From the NCBI GenBank assembly GCA_002772205.1, contig PCRZ01000031.1, forward strand, positions 1 through 10,287: a DNA stretch of 10,287 nucleotides. The letters are read 5' to 3'. The first letter of the stretch is position 1, and each line of letters starts with the position of its first letter. Positions 1 through 6,608 of this stretch are shown piece by piece. The notes beneath the pieces were generated by a model that saw nothing but the letters and a program-made list of their open reading frames with translations, was not told where the DNA came from and ran no database searches. The translations under genes were made by a program, and so were the position numbers. The DNA is from Candidatus Jorgensenbacteria bacterium CG23_combo_of_CG06-09_8_20_14_all_54_14. GTDB lineage: Bacteria > Patescibacteriota > Minisyncoccia > UBA6257 > GWB1-50-10.

Positions 1-163
1 GAACCGCTCACTCGAAGCCCTCAGGATAAAATGTCTTACAAAAAATGAAACTCTACGGACTTATCCAGCCTTCGTAGCCGACCCAGGCTACGCCAGAGGC
101 TTCGCCGAGGCGAGAGCTACTTCGGCGGAGTAGGCCGCCCGTGGTTTTCTCTTGGCGTATAAC

Positions 164-199
164 GCCTCAATTTGTACGCATATGAGTATAAATTGAGGC
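164..199. repeat. 36-base near-palindrome, copy 1
   Basis: The arms GCCTCAATTTG and its complement flank an alternating AT-rich centre (about ACGCATATGAGTAT). A second copy, with the same arms and a slightly different centre, lies at 9589-9624 on the far side of the rRNA locus. Both copies are preceded by a short AC. The arms are conserved and the centre varies, as expected for a dispersed palindromic repeat or a conserved RNA hairpin. Confidence 0.75.
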
Positions 200-232
200 A
201 TCACACAACATAACAATTTGCAGAAATAATAG

Positions 233-256
233 GGTGCTATAATTAATTATAGCACC
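233..256. repeat. Perfect 24-base palindrome
   Basis: The sequence GGTGCTATAATTAATTATAGCACC is split here as GGTGCTATAATT and its exact reverse complement. TATAAT occurs on both strands within it, but I find no good -35 hexamer at 16-18 bases on either side. It could be an operator, a dispersed palindrome or a cruciform site. Confidence 0.6.
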
Positions 257-284
257 TATGTTTTTAGAAAGTTTTAGAAAGAGA

Positions 285-321
285 ATAAAAAACCGCCGCG
301 GCGAAAGAATCGCGTTGGCGG
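285..321 (-). terminator. Intrinsic terminator of the small protein gene
   Basis: On the minus strand, GGCGG/CGC arms (317-321 with 311-313) pair with GCG/CCGCC (298-300 with 293-297) around an A/T-containing loop. A T-rich tract follows (TTTTTTATT, plus-strand 284-292). The terminator lies about 100 bases downstream of the stop of the gene at 418-663, and I read it as ending that transcript. Confidence 0.6.
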
Positions 322-327
322 CTGAAT

Positions 328-341
328 ATCACCTCCTTTCT
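328..341 (-). promoter_or_regulatory. Orphan perfect Shine-Dalgarno
   Basis: The minus strand reads AGAAAGGAGGTGAT, which can pair with essentially the whole bacterial anti-Shine-Dalgarno tail. The same 14 bases serve the gene at 8073-8444 (plus-strand 8450-8463). Here no ATG, GTG or TTG start follows at a usable distance. An ATT codon right after it would open only a 17-codon frame that runs into the terminator. Confidence 0.45.
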
Positions 342-417
342 TGCGCAAGTCGTAGAATGCGACTATCGAAGTCACGACATCGCAGCGCTACATTCCCCAA
401 AACGAGTTTTTCACCGG

Positions 418-663
418 CTAGAGCTTGCGAAGGCCCGGCTTTGCCAGGAAGGAAATGCTGAAGTTTGAGGGGAAGGTCTTTTTTTCTTTTTCCTCCTCCT
501 CAAAAACGCAGACAGCGGAAATGGTACACTCGTTCCAGCAAGTACAATCGTCGCACCGAGCAGCATGCTTCTGCAACCTGGAAAACACGCGGTGGGCCCC
601 CTTAAACGCTGGGTCACCGTAGGCCGCATCATGGAACGTTCTTTTCCCCCGAGACATAGACAT
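418..663 (-). CDS. Small cysteine-rich hypothetical protein (81 aa)
   Basis: I do not recognise this protein. I chose the ATG at 663 over the upstream ATG at 699 because GAGGAAGGG lies seven bases before it, a good ribosome binding site; a second ATG two codons later is also possible. The middle holds a tight cysteine cluster with spacing C-x2-C-x-C-x3-C-x5-C (about residues 36-51). An acidic then basic run (EEEEKEKK) and a hydrophobic/basic tail follow. The cysteines suggest metal binding or disulfides, but this is inference. An intrinsic terminator lies downstream at 285-321. The gene follows the 5S rRNA in the same direction. It overlaps no other candidate better than itself. It is probably a real small protein, though coding is not proven. 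Confidence 0.5.
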   Translation of the reverse strand: MSMSRGKRTFHDAAYGDPAFKGAHRVFSRLQKHAARCDDCTCWNECTISAVCVFEEEEKEKKTFPSNFSISFLAKPGLRKL

Positions 664-846
664 AGCTAATCCCTTCCTCGTAGTGGGTGGCTGGAGCATA
701 AAATTTTAAATATCCAAAAACCGTCTATATTTTACTTTGATTCTCAAAGAAAATCAAGTTTTTAAAAACCGCGAAGCGAATCCTATCCGCGCACCGATGC
801 TTCGCATGGTGCGGGACTCCGCCGCCTGCGGCGGCTACGCTTTCCC

Positions 847-871
847 TAAACAAAAACACTGAAATTTTCGT
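847..871 (-). terminator. 5S processing stem, 3' arm, with T-tract
   Basis: The 15 bases at 857-871 are exactly complementary to 991-1005, so a perfect stem (CACTGAAATTTTCGT with its complement) encloses the 5S rRNA. On the minus strand the stem's 3' arm is followed at once by TTTTTGTTT (plus-strand 848-856). It looks like both an RNase processing stem and the rRNA operon terminator. Confidence 0.6.
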
Positions 872-872
872 A

Positions 873-989
873 TGCCCGCGTACCCTACTTTCCCTGCCGC
901 CGAAGCGGCTAGTATCATCGGGCCATGACGCTTTCACTTCTCTGTTCGGAATGGGAAGAGGTGGGACACGTCACGGTAAAACACGAGCA
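873..989 (-). rRNA. rrf: 5S ribosomal RNA
   Basis: The minus strand matches bacterial 5S rRNA throughout. It has the CCCACCT segment, CCGAAC followed by AGAAGTGAAA, the GATGATACT region and GGGAAAGTAGG near the 3' end. I set the ends by helix I, where nine bases at 981-989 pair with 873-881. This gives about 117 nucleotides, a normal length. The gene lies about 80 bases downstream of the 23S gene on the same strand, with no tRNA between, so the two are surely co-transcribed. Unlike the 23S gene it carries no insertion. A perfect 15-bp stem immediately outside it (857-871 with 991-1005) should guide maturation. Confidence 0.95.
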
Positions 990-1040
990 AACGAAAATTT
1001 CAGTGTGGGGCACGGTCGAAATGTTCCCGTGGCATACTGA

Positions 1041-1080
1041 GATTACCTAACAACTGACGTATAGGGAGAGTAAGCGTACA
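1041..1080 (-). other. 23S processing stem, 3' arm
   Basis: This stretch is complementary, with some G-U pairs, to 6609-6648 on the other side of the 23S gene. A core of 14 perfect pairs (GAGAGTAAGCGTAC) is followed by a second block around GATTACCTAAC. The two arms would form a helix of about 40 bp that closes the 23S precursor, as expected for an RNase III processing stem that merges into helix H1. Confidence 0.7.
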
Positions 1081-1140
1081 GGGTCTATTAGTACTCCTTG
1101 GCTCAAATCCTTACGGATCTTACACCGAGAGCCTATTCGC

Positions 1141-1274
1141 CGCTCGCTCCGCTCGCTATATCGATACCAATATACGAATTGTGCGAATGATACTAATGGA
1201 TACGAATTCGTATTATATTTGTATCATTAGTATGCATTGGTATATTAGCATCGCTACAGTGAGCGAAGCAAACG
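1141..1274 (-). repeat. Hairpin insert A1 in 23S helix H98 region
   Basis: A GC-rich base (CGCTCGCTCCGCTCGCT, 1141-1157) pairs with AGTGAGCGAAGCAAACG (1258-1274). Between them an AT-rich imperfect palindrome is built from GATACTAAT / ATTAGTATC-type arms. The flanks read as the two sides of H98 near the 23S 3' end, so this is an expansion of that hairpin. The tip is closely similar to insert A3 at 5128-5264. Confidence 0.75.
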
Positions 1275-1323
1275 ACTTTTACGTCGTAGTCTACAACGGA
1301 CCCATGGTATCTAATCTTGGGAG

Positions 1324-1357
<34 letters not shown>

Positions 1358-1500
1358 CGTCCGAACATAGCTACCCGGCACTTCACCTGGTGGCAAAGCC
1401 GGTAGACCAGAGGTTCGTTCAGCCCGGTCCTCTCGTACTAGGGCCAACTTCCCTCAAATACCTCTACGCTGACAGCAGATAGAGACCAACCTGTCTCACG

Positions 1501-1928
1501 CATGTTCTCGCATGTTACCACGCGCATGGACTATATCTTCATCCGCCACTGCCTCTATGAGGAGTGGACGGAGGTTAACCTGTAGTCTCTACGGGCCGAT
1601 TCTTACCGCTCGTGGTGAGCAATTTATTGAATCGTTCCCTCGGTATTACCCCGTTTCTCGCCCGAATAATATCGAATAACATCGAATGAATCGCAAATAA
1701 CTTTAGTATTTGAGAAAAATTCGTTCTCATTCGAAAAAATTTGAGCGGTTAGCGTAGGGCTTCACCGATATCAGTTAACTGGACGCATACCAATTTCTCG
1801 GTATGCCCGCCGTGTGTTGATTGATCTGCTAAAACTTTTGCATAGACGAAAAAACTAAAACAATGATCGATGTGGCGAGCCAAGATTCAAGCCGTTAAAA
1901 AACCGAATCACTATGACTCCGTTCCTTA
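1501..1928 (-). mobile_element. Group I intron at 23S position 2593, no ORF
   Basis: This is a 428-base intron between exon ...AAACCGT (5' side, 1929) and CGTGAGAC (3' side, ending at 1500), which is after E. coli U2593. It ends in G, as group I introns do. The conserved core is visible on the minus strand: P (ATATCGGTGAAGCCC, about 1757-1772), Q (GGGTAATACCG, 1641-1652), R (CCGTAGAGACTACA, 1581-1594) and S (AAGATATAGTCC, 1528-1539). P4 pairs CGGT with ACCG, and P7 pairs GACTA with TAGTC. There is no endonuclease gene. A family C hairpin (1657-1747) fills the P5 loop. The 5' splice region is odd, because about 20 exon bases are complementary to an intron segment (see findings). Confidence 0.85.
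1657..1747 (-). repeat. Family C hairpin element C1, inside intron P5
   Basis: It has the family C left end CTCGCCCGAATAAT and a right end near ATTTGAGCG. An AT-rich interior is made of repeated ATCGAAT / ATTCG units that fold back on each other. It lies between the P and Q elements of the intron at 1501-1928, so it extends P5. It is the most diverged family member. Confidence 0.6.
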
Positions 1929-2121
1929 ACGGTTTGAACCCAGCTCGCGTACCACTTTAATTGGCGAACAGCCAAACCCTTGGGACCTTCTCCAGCCCCG
2001 GGATGTGGTGAGCCGACATCGAGGTGCCGAGCTCCGTCGTCGATAGGGACTCTCGGACGGAACCAGCCTGTTATCCCCGGAGTAACTTTTATCCGTTATC
2101 TCCACCCTTTCTATTAAGCAG

Positions 2122-2258
2122 CCAATGCTCCGCATTGGCACGCTGATTTACACTGATTTTGGCTGATTTATGCGGATGATAAAATTCATCAGCATTAATC
2201 CGCGGCGGCACGAATGTGCCGTATCAGCATCAATCCGCATGTCAGTGCGAAGCACTGA
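2122..2258 (-). repeat. Family B element B1, domain V of 23S
   Basis: This is the first of three close copies (others at 5931-6066 and 6328-6465). The left end is a small hairpin (CCAATGCTCCGCATTGG). The right end is another (CAGTGCGAAGCACTG), whose reverse complement resembles the left one. The interior holds tandem CTGATTTAYRCTGATTT-type units, then their complements around ATCCGCGGCGGCAC. The element interrupts the region near helix H88, between sequences matching E. coli about 2390-2405 (position approximate). Confidence 0.8.
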
Positions 2259-2833
2259 CTATAAGTGTCGGGTCGCTAACCTCCGCTTTCGCGCCTGCGC
2301 GGCTTGTCGGCCTTGCAGTCAAGCCAGCTTCTGCGTTTACACTTTGAGCGCGATGTCCATCCGCGCCAAGCTGACCTTAATAGGCCCCTCCGTTACATTT
2401 TAGGAGGGTTCCGCCCCAGAAAAACTGCCCACCAGGCACTGTCCCCACACGTTTTTGCCGTGCAGGTGAGATAGCAGCATTTGCGAGATGGGTGTTTCAT
2501 TGACGGCTCCTCCCGATCCGAAAATCGGGATTCAAAGCCTCCCCACTACGCTACGCAGGCAAACGCTACTCTCAATACCAAGCTACAGTAAAGCTTCCGG
2601 GGTCTTTTCGTCTAGCTGCCAGTACCCCGCGTCTTCACGGGAATCGCACTTTCATCGGGCTCTTCGTTGAGACAGTTCTCCAGTCGTTACGCCTTTCATG
2701 CGCTCCGGAACTTACCCGGAAAGGAATTGCGCTACTTTAACACGGTTCTTTTTGTTACGTACTATTTCACTACGCGGAGCGTGGAATGCTCCCTCATGGT
2801 CGCCCATGAGATCGGACTATATCATACGCTACC

Positions 2834-2925
2834 CGCTCGAATGAAACACGAATGAAACCGAATTAGTAACGAATAATATTCGATAAAAATTCGATGATAT
2901 TCGCTTCTTATTAGAGCGAGCAACG
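2834..2925 (-). repeat. Family C hairpin element C2, inside intron P8
   Basis: The left end is CGCTCGAATG, the right end TTATTAGAGCGAGCAACG, and the interior is a fold-back of ACGAATAATATTCGAT. It differs from C3 (3890-3978, in the rRNA exon) at only about three of 78 aligned bases. It lies between the R and S elements of the L1917 intron, so it extends helix P8. Confidence 0.8.
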
Positions 2926-2948
2926 TTCTGGCGTATAGTCTCTGAGGA

Positions 2949-3449
2949 TTAGATTTGTGAACGCAGATAGGTGTCCAATGAATACTTTCTTTTCCGTCCC
3001 CGCCCCGGATTGAGCCGTTCTCTCAATTCAAGAATCGCTCTCAATCCTTCTGGGCAAAGGTGCCGTCCTTGCATCATCAGCGCGATTACTTTCTTGAATA
3101 GAGAGAAATTTTTCTGCTTCGATACCGATCGAAACGAAAATTTCTCAAAGAAAGGGATCACGCGTTCAGCAAGCATTCGATAATTCCTTACCTCGAAATA
3201 CACCACGCCGTCTTTCCTCTTTCGCAACGTCCCCGTACCTAATATTTTCTTAAAGAGAATCAAATTGGAGATATCTCTTTGGGAAACATTGAAGCTGGGA
3301 TCCACTTTCCATACTGTGGCATATTCTGCATCTTTTTTGAGGGAAATATTGAAACTCCCCTCACCGTCCGCAAAACCGGAAAGATACCAACCGATATTTT
3401 GCGGGATATTCTTAAGCCATTGTATTGACGTCATATTTTTGGCTTTCAC
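2949..3449 (-). CDS. LAGLIDADG homing endonuclease of the 23S intron
   Basis: This is a single-motif LAGLIDADG DNA endonuclease, expected to act as a homodimer that cleaves an intronless 23S gene near position 1917 and so spreads the intron. With the start used here it has about 166 residues. The motif LSGFADGEG lies at residues 23-31, with E30 at the catalytic acidic position. The rest is basic, ending in RGRKRKYS-like DNA-binding character. The frame stays open upstream to a GTG at 3515, but that part overlaps the intron's conserved Q element and has no ribosome binding site. GTG at 3449 is preceded by AGGAAAGAAG at good spacing; an ATG at 3434 is the alternative. The stop codon abuts the R element, so the gene fills P6 exactly. 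It looks intact. Confidence 0.85.
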   Translation of the reverse strand: MKAKNMTSIQWLKNIPQNIGWYLSGFADGEGSFNISLKKDAEYATVWKVDPSFNVSQRDISNLILFKKILGTGTLRKRKDGVVYFEVRNYRMLAERVIPFFEKFSFRSVSKQKNFSLFKKVIALMMQGRHLCPEGLRAILELRERLNPGRGRKRKYSLDTYLRSQI

Positions 3450-3624
3450 AAATCTTCTTTCCTGCGGATTGTCTCTGTGCAAACGATTGTTACTTTGAGA
3501 GTGGACTGCTCTCACGAGTACGTTGCATTTTAACGAGATATTCCCGCATATGGCCAGATTTTACAACTACGACCGTGACTCCATAGTTACCGCGGACATT
3601 GACGAGGGCTTCACTCGGTCAGCA

Positions 3625-3769
3625 CGCTCCGCTCTCGCTCCGCGACTGACCTCACTCTACGAATTACGAAATTTTTACGAATATACGAAAAACTTTTCAA
3701 ATCTTTCGTACTTTCGTATTTTTTCGTATTTCGTAGCTATGAGGCGGTCGTGACGCGAGAGCGGAACGC
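3625..3769 (-). repeat. Hairpin insert A2 in 23S helix H68 region
   Basis: A GC-rich base (CGCTCCGCTCTCGC, 3625-3639 region) pairs with GCGAGAGCGGAACGC near 3754-3769. An AT-rich interior of repeated TACGAA / TTCGTA units folds back. The flanks match both strands of H68, which joins to the H69 exon. The basal design matches A1, A3 and A4 but the tip sequence differs, so it may be a distant family member. Confidence 0.65.
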
Positions 3770-3889
3770 ACCGCCAAGATTAACCTTCTCGCATCGGTCA
3801 GGCGTCACCCCCTATACATCCTCTTACGAGTTCGCAGGGAGCTGTGTTTTTGGTAAACAGTCGCCAGAGAAACTTTAGTTGCAGCGTCA

Positions 3890-3978
3890 CTCGCTCAAAT
3901 AAAAAACGAATGAAACCGAATTAGTAACGAATAATATTCGATAAAAATTCGATAAGATTCGCTCCTTATTAGAGCGAG
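3890..3978 (-). repeat. Family C element C3 in 23S helix H63
   Basis: The left end CTCGCTCAAATAA pairs with the right end TTATTAGAGCGAG, enclosing the ACGAATAATATTCGAT fold-back. The flanking rRNA corresponds to H63 of domain IV. In eukaryotes the same helix carries expansion segment ES27. The element is almost identical to C2 inside the neighbouring intron. Confidence 0.8.
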
Positions 3979-4523
3979 CAACGCAAGGCTTATCCCGAAG
4001 TTACGCCTAGCTTTTTTGCCGAGTTCCTTAACGAAGAATCACCCGTTCTCCTGAGGCTACTCGCCTCATCCACCTGTGGCGGTTTACGGTACGGTGCCCA
4101 TGTTCCTAACCTTAGGGGGTTTTCTTGGAAACGCGCTCTGCGGACTCGGTAAGGTAAGAACCTCACCTCGCCTCTGCGCTGACGTTCGCCATGAAAGGCA
4201 GGTATCCGGATTTGCCTGGATACCACGCTCGCGCCAAGGACGTCAAACCATTAAGACGCCTCGCGTACTGCGCTTCGTCGCCCCATCGAAAAACATGGGC
4301 GGGCCGGAATATTAACCGGCTGTCCTTCAGCTGCGGCTTTCGCCATTGCCTTAGGGCCGCCTCACCCTCCGTCGATGTTCGTTGCGGAGGAAACCTTGGA
4401 TTTGCGGAGATCTAGGTTTTCACTAGATTTGCGATTACTCGTGCCAACATTCTCTCTTCCCTGCACTCCACCGCCCCTCACGGGTGCGGCTTCACTGCAC
4501 AGGGAATGCTCTCCTACCCGTTA

Positions 4524-4612
4524 CTCGCCCGAATAAACATCGAATAGAATCAAATGTAAATCAAATACGATTCGGTTTTGATTCGTTAACATTCGGTATT
4601 TATTCGAGCGAG
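4524..4612 (-). repeat. Family C element C4 in 23S helix H45
   Basis: CTCGCCCGAATAAA (4524-4537) pairs with TTTATTCGAGCGAG (4599-4612). The interior holds AATCAAAT / ATTTGATT-like and ATTCG units. It sits in the apical part of H45, between CTCCTACCC and CGCGGCTTCGGTGGC, which align with E. coli about 1160-1185. H45 is a known site of RNase III-excised intervening sequences in Salmonella and relatives. Confidence 0.75.
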
Positions 4613-5127
4613 CAACGCCGCGGCTTCGGTGGCGTGCTTAAGCCCCGATAAATTTTCGGCGCCAGTGTCCTCGAATAGTGAGTTGTTACACACTCTTTAA
4701 AGGATGGCTACCTCTAAGCCAACCTCCTATCTGTCAGGGCACACTGACTACCTTTCACACTGAGCACGCACTTGGGGACCTTAGACGGCGGTCTGGGCTC
4801 TTCCCCTCGCGACCATGGAGCTTAGCCCCCACGGTCTGACTCCCGCACTTTTACCCGCTGGCATTCGGAGTTTGATTGAGCGGCCGAGCTTTCGCCCTTT
4901 GCCGTTCATCCAGTGCTCTACCTCCAGTGGGAAACATGCGAGGCTAGTCCTAAAACTATTTCGGAGAGAACCAGCTATTACCAGACTCGATTAGCTTTTC
5001 ACTTCTTACCCCAGCTCATCCGAGAGTGTTGAACGACTCACCGGTGCGGGCCTCCAGCCGATTTTCATCGGCTTTCACCCTGGCCAAGGCAAGCTCGTCT
5101 GGTTTCGGGTTTTACACATGCTGCTAT

Positions 5128-5264
5128 CGCTCGCTCCGCTCGCTGACACGATACCAATATACGAATGTATGCGAATGATACTAATGGATACGAACAATTG
5201 GTATTATTCGTATTATTAGTATGAATTCGTATATTAGTATCGCATCAGCGGAACGAAGTGAACG
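5128..5264 (-). repeat. Hairpin insert A3 in 23S domain II
   Basis: CGCTCGCTCCGCTCGCT (5128-5144) is opposed by CAGCGGAACGAAGTGAACG (5246-5264). The interior shares runs such as ACGATACCAATATACGAAT and GAATGATACTAATGGATAC with A1. The flanks match the base of domain II near E. coli 640-655, probably helix H31 (approximate). Confidence 0.7.
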
Positions 5265-5387
5265 CGGCGCCCTGTTCAGACTCGCTTTCGCTACGCCTTC
5301 TCCGCCTGAGGCGGGTTAGACTTTGCAGCATACATAAACTCGTTGGCTCATTCTTCAATAGGCACAGCATAACCGATGCGCAGCAGC

Positions 5388-5498
5388 GGAATTTCCAATT
5401 TTTAATTTCTAATTTCTAATCAAATTCCAATGACTTAATTTAAAAATTAAACCATTAAGAAATTCAATCAAAATTAAGAATTCAAAATTCGTCATTCC
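5388..5498 (-). repeat. AT-rich insert E in 23S helix H25
   Basis: This is a strongly AT-rich stretch of AATTTCTAATTTCTAAT-type units and their complements (AATTAAGAATTC). It lies within a GC stem, CCGATGCG (5373-5380) with CGCATCGG (5507-5514). The site corresponds to H25, where bacteria such as Salmonella carry intervening sequences and eukaryotes carry ES7. It does not resemble families A, B or C. Confidence 0.65.
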
Positions 5499-5571
5499 GA
5501 TGCTACGCATCGGCGTTGCTTCCTTGTAAGTGGATGGTTTCAGGTACTATTTCATCGCCCTCACCGGGCTG

Positions 5572-5613
<42 letters not shown>

Positions 5614-5784
5614 CGAACGTATTTAGCCTTAGGAGATAGTACTCCCGGATTCCCTCAAGGTTCGTTGGCCTCGAGGTACTCAAGATAAAAACAAGAGAGT
5701 CCACCGGTTTTCGCCTACAGGGCTCTCACCTGCTCTGGCTCCGCTTTCCAGCGGATTCGGCTAACCAATGGATTGGTAACTCTC

Positions 5785-5915
5785 CTCGCTCGCTCCGCCC
5801 GCTTAAACACGGATTTATACGGATTGGAACGGATTCGCACGGATAAAAATCCGCATTAATCCGCCGCAATCAGTATCAATCCGCGTCCAGCGAAACGAAG
5901 TGAGTGAAATGTTTA
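5785..5915 (-). repeat. Insert D in 23S domain I
   Basis: The GC-rich base is CTCGCTCGCTCCGCCCGCTT on one side and AGCGAAACGAAGTGAGTG on the other. The interior has four ACGGATT-type direct units followed by ATCCGC complements (GCATTAATCCGC), which would fold back. The base resembles family A and the tip resembles family B, so it may be a hybrid. It interrupts domain I near E. coli 280-300 (approximate). Confidence 0.6.
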
Positions 5916-5930
5916 ATCTTACGACCCCCA

Positions 5931-6066
5931 CCACTGCTCCGCAGTGGCACGCTGATTCACGCTGATTTCAGCTGATTTATGCGGATAGTGTACTATCAGC
6001 ATTAATCCGCGGCGGCACGTTGCGTGCCGTATCAGCATTAATCCGCATGTCAGTGCGAAGCACTGG
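5931..6066 (-). repeat. Family B element B2, domain I of 23S
   Basis: This is a full copy with terminal hairpins CCACTGCTCCGCAGTGG (5931-5947) and CAGTGCGAAGCACTGG (6051-6066). It has the same interior as B1 and B3. Its inner stem ends GGCACG-TTG-CGTGCC, as in B3. It lies only about 15 bases from insert D, so two elements sit almost side by side. Confidence 0.8.
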
Positions 6067-6135
6067 TAGGTTTGGGCTATTCTGCAGAAAAACTGCAGGC
6101 GGTCCCTTTTCGCTCGCCGCTACTTAGGGAATCAC

Positions 6136-6273
6136 CGCTCGCTCCGCTCGCTATTACCGATGCAAAACTACGAATAGCGCGAATCTACAAATGAAATGCA
6201 AAAAATGCATCGGTATTCGTAGATTCGAATGAATTTGTAGTTTCGAATCGCGTAACAGTGAGCGAAGCGAACG
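6136..6273 (-). repeat. Hairpin insert A4 in 23S domain I
   Basis: CGCTCGCTCCGCTCGCT (6136-6152) pairs with AGTGAGCGAAGCGAACG (6257-6273), the cleanest basal stem of the family. The interior is a long imperfect palindrome of CGAATCTACAAATG-type arms around AAATGCATCGG. The flanks align with E. coli about 200-225. Confidence 0.7.
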
Positions 6274-6327
6274 ATATTGTTTTATTTTCCTCTGGGTACT
6301 GAGATGATTCACTTCCCCAGGTACGCG

Positions 6328-6465
6328 CCACTGCTCCGCATTGGCACGCTGATTTACGCTGATTTTAACTGATTTATGCGGATGATAAAATTCATCAGCA
6401 TTAATCCGCGGCGGCACGTTGCGTGCCGTATCAGCATCAATCCGCATGTCAGTGCGAAGCACTGG
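6328..6465 (-). repeat. Family B element B3 near 23S helices H9-H10
   Basis: The terminal hairpins are CCACTGCTCCGCATTGG (6328-6344) and CAGTGCGAAGCACTGG (6450-6465). It differs from B1 at only a handful of positions. One difference is a compensated change in an inner stem: GGCAC-GAAT-GTGCC in B1 against GGCACG-TTG-CGTGCC here. It is the insert closest to the 23S 5' end, at about E. coli 130-150. Confidence 0.8.
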
Positions 6466-6608
6466 CAGTGCTGGTTTGCAGCACTAGGTTTCCCCATTCG
6501 GACATCCCCGGATCACAGGTTGCTACGCACCTCCCCGAGGCGTATCGTCGCTACGCTACGTCCTTCATCGCCGTTCAGTGCCAAGGCATCCACCATCCAC
6601 CCTTGTTG

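Larger units (their letters stand above)
1..284. other. Gene-free stretch with palindromes
   Basis: I see no convincing gene on either strand. The stretch holds GC-rich short inverted motifs around 75-145, a 36-base near-palindrome at 164-199 and a perfect 24-base palindrome at 233-256. An ATG at 258 on the plus strand opens a 67-codon frame, but it has no ribosome binding site and runs through the terminator at 285-321, so I do not call it. Confidence 0.6.
2748..3582 (-). mobile_element. Group I intron at 23S position 1917
   Basis: This 835-base intron interrupts the loop of helix H69 after U1917. The 5' exon ends GGTAACTAT (3583-3591 region) and the 3' exon resumes AACCGTG (ending at 2747). 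The last intron base is G. P1 is canonical: exon TAACTAT pairs with intron GTAGTTG, placing the diagnostic U-G wobble at the splice site. Core elements are P (ATGCGGGAA, about 3541-3551), Q (CAATCCGCAGG, about 3460-3472), R (TCAGAGACTATACG, 2932-2948) and S (ATGATATAGTCC, 2814-2825). P4 pairs TGCGG with CCGCA, and P7 pairs ACTA with TAGT. An endonuclease gene occupies P6 and a family C hairpin occupies P8. Position 1917 is a known group I site in bacteria such as Coxiella. Confidence 0.9.

Noticed and set aside
324..341. GGCTG...ATCACCTCCTTTCT resembling the 3' end of 16S rRNA
   Set aside because: The preceding bases do not match helix 45 or other 16S sequence, and the same 14 bases recur at 8450-8463 as a ribosome binding site complement. 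It is better read as a minus-strand Shine-Dalgarno.
3450..3515. Extra 22 N-terminal codons of the homing endonuclease from GTG 3515
   Set aside because: This part overlaps the intron's catalytic Q element, lacks a ribosome binding site and carries no recognisable protein motif.
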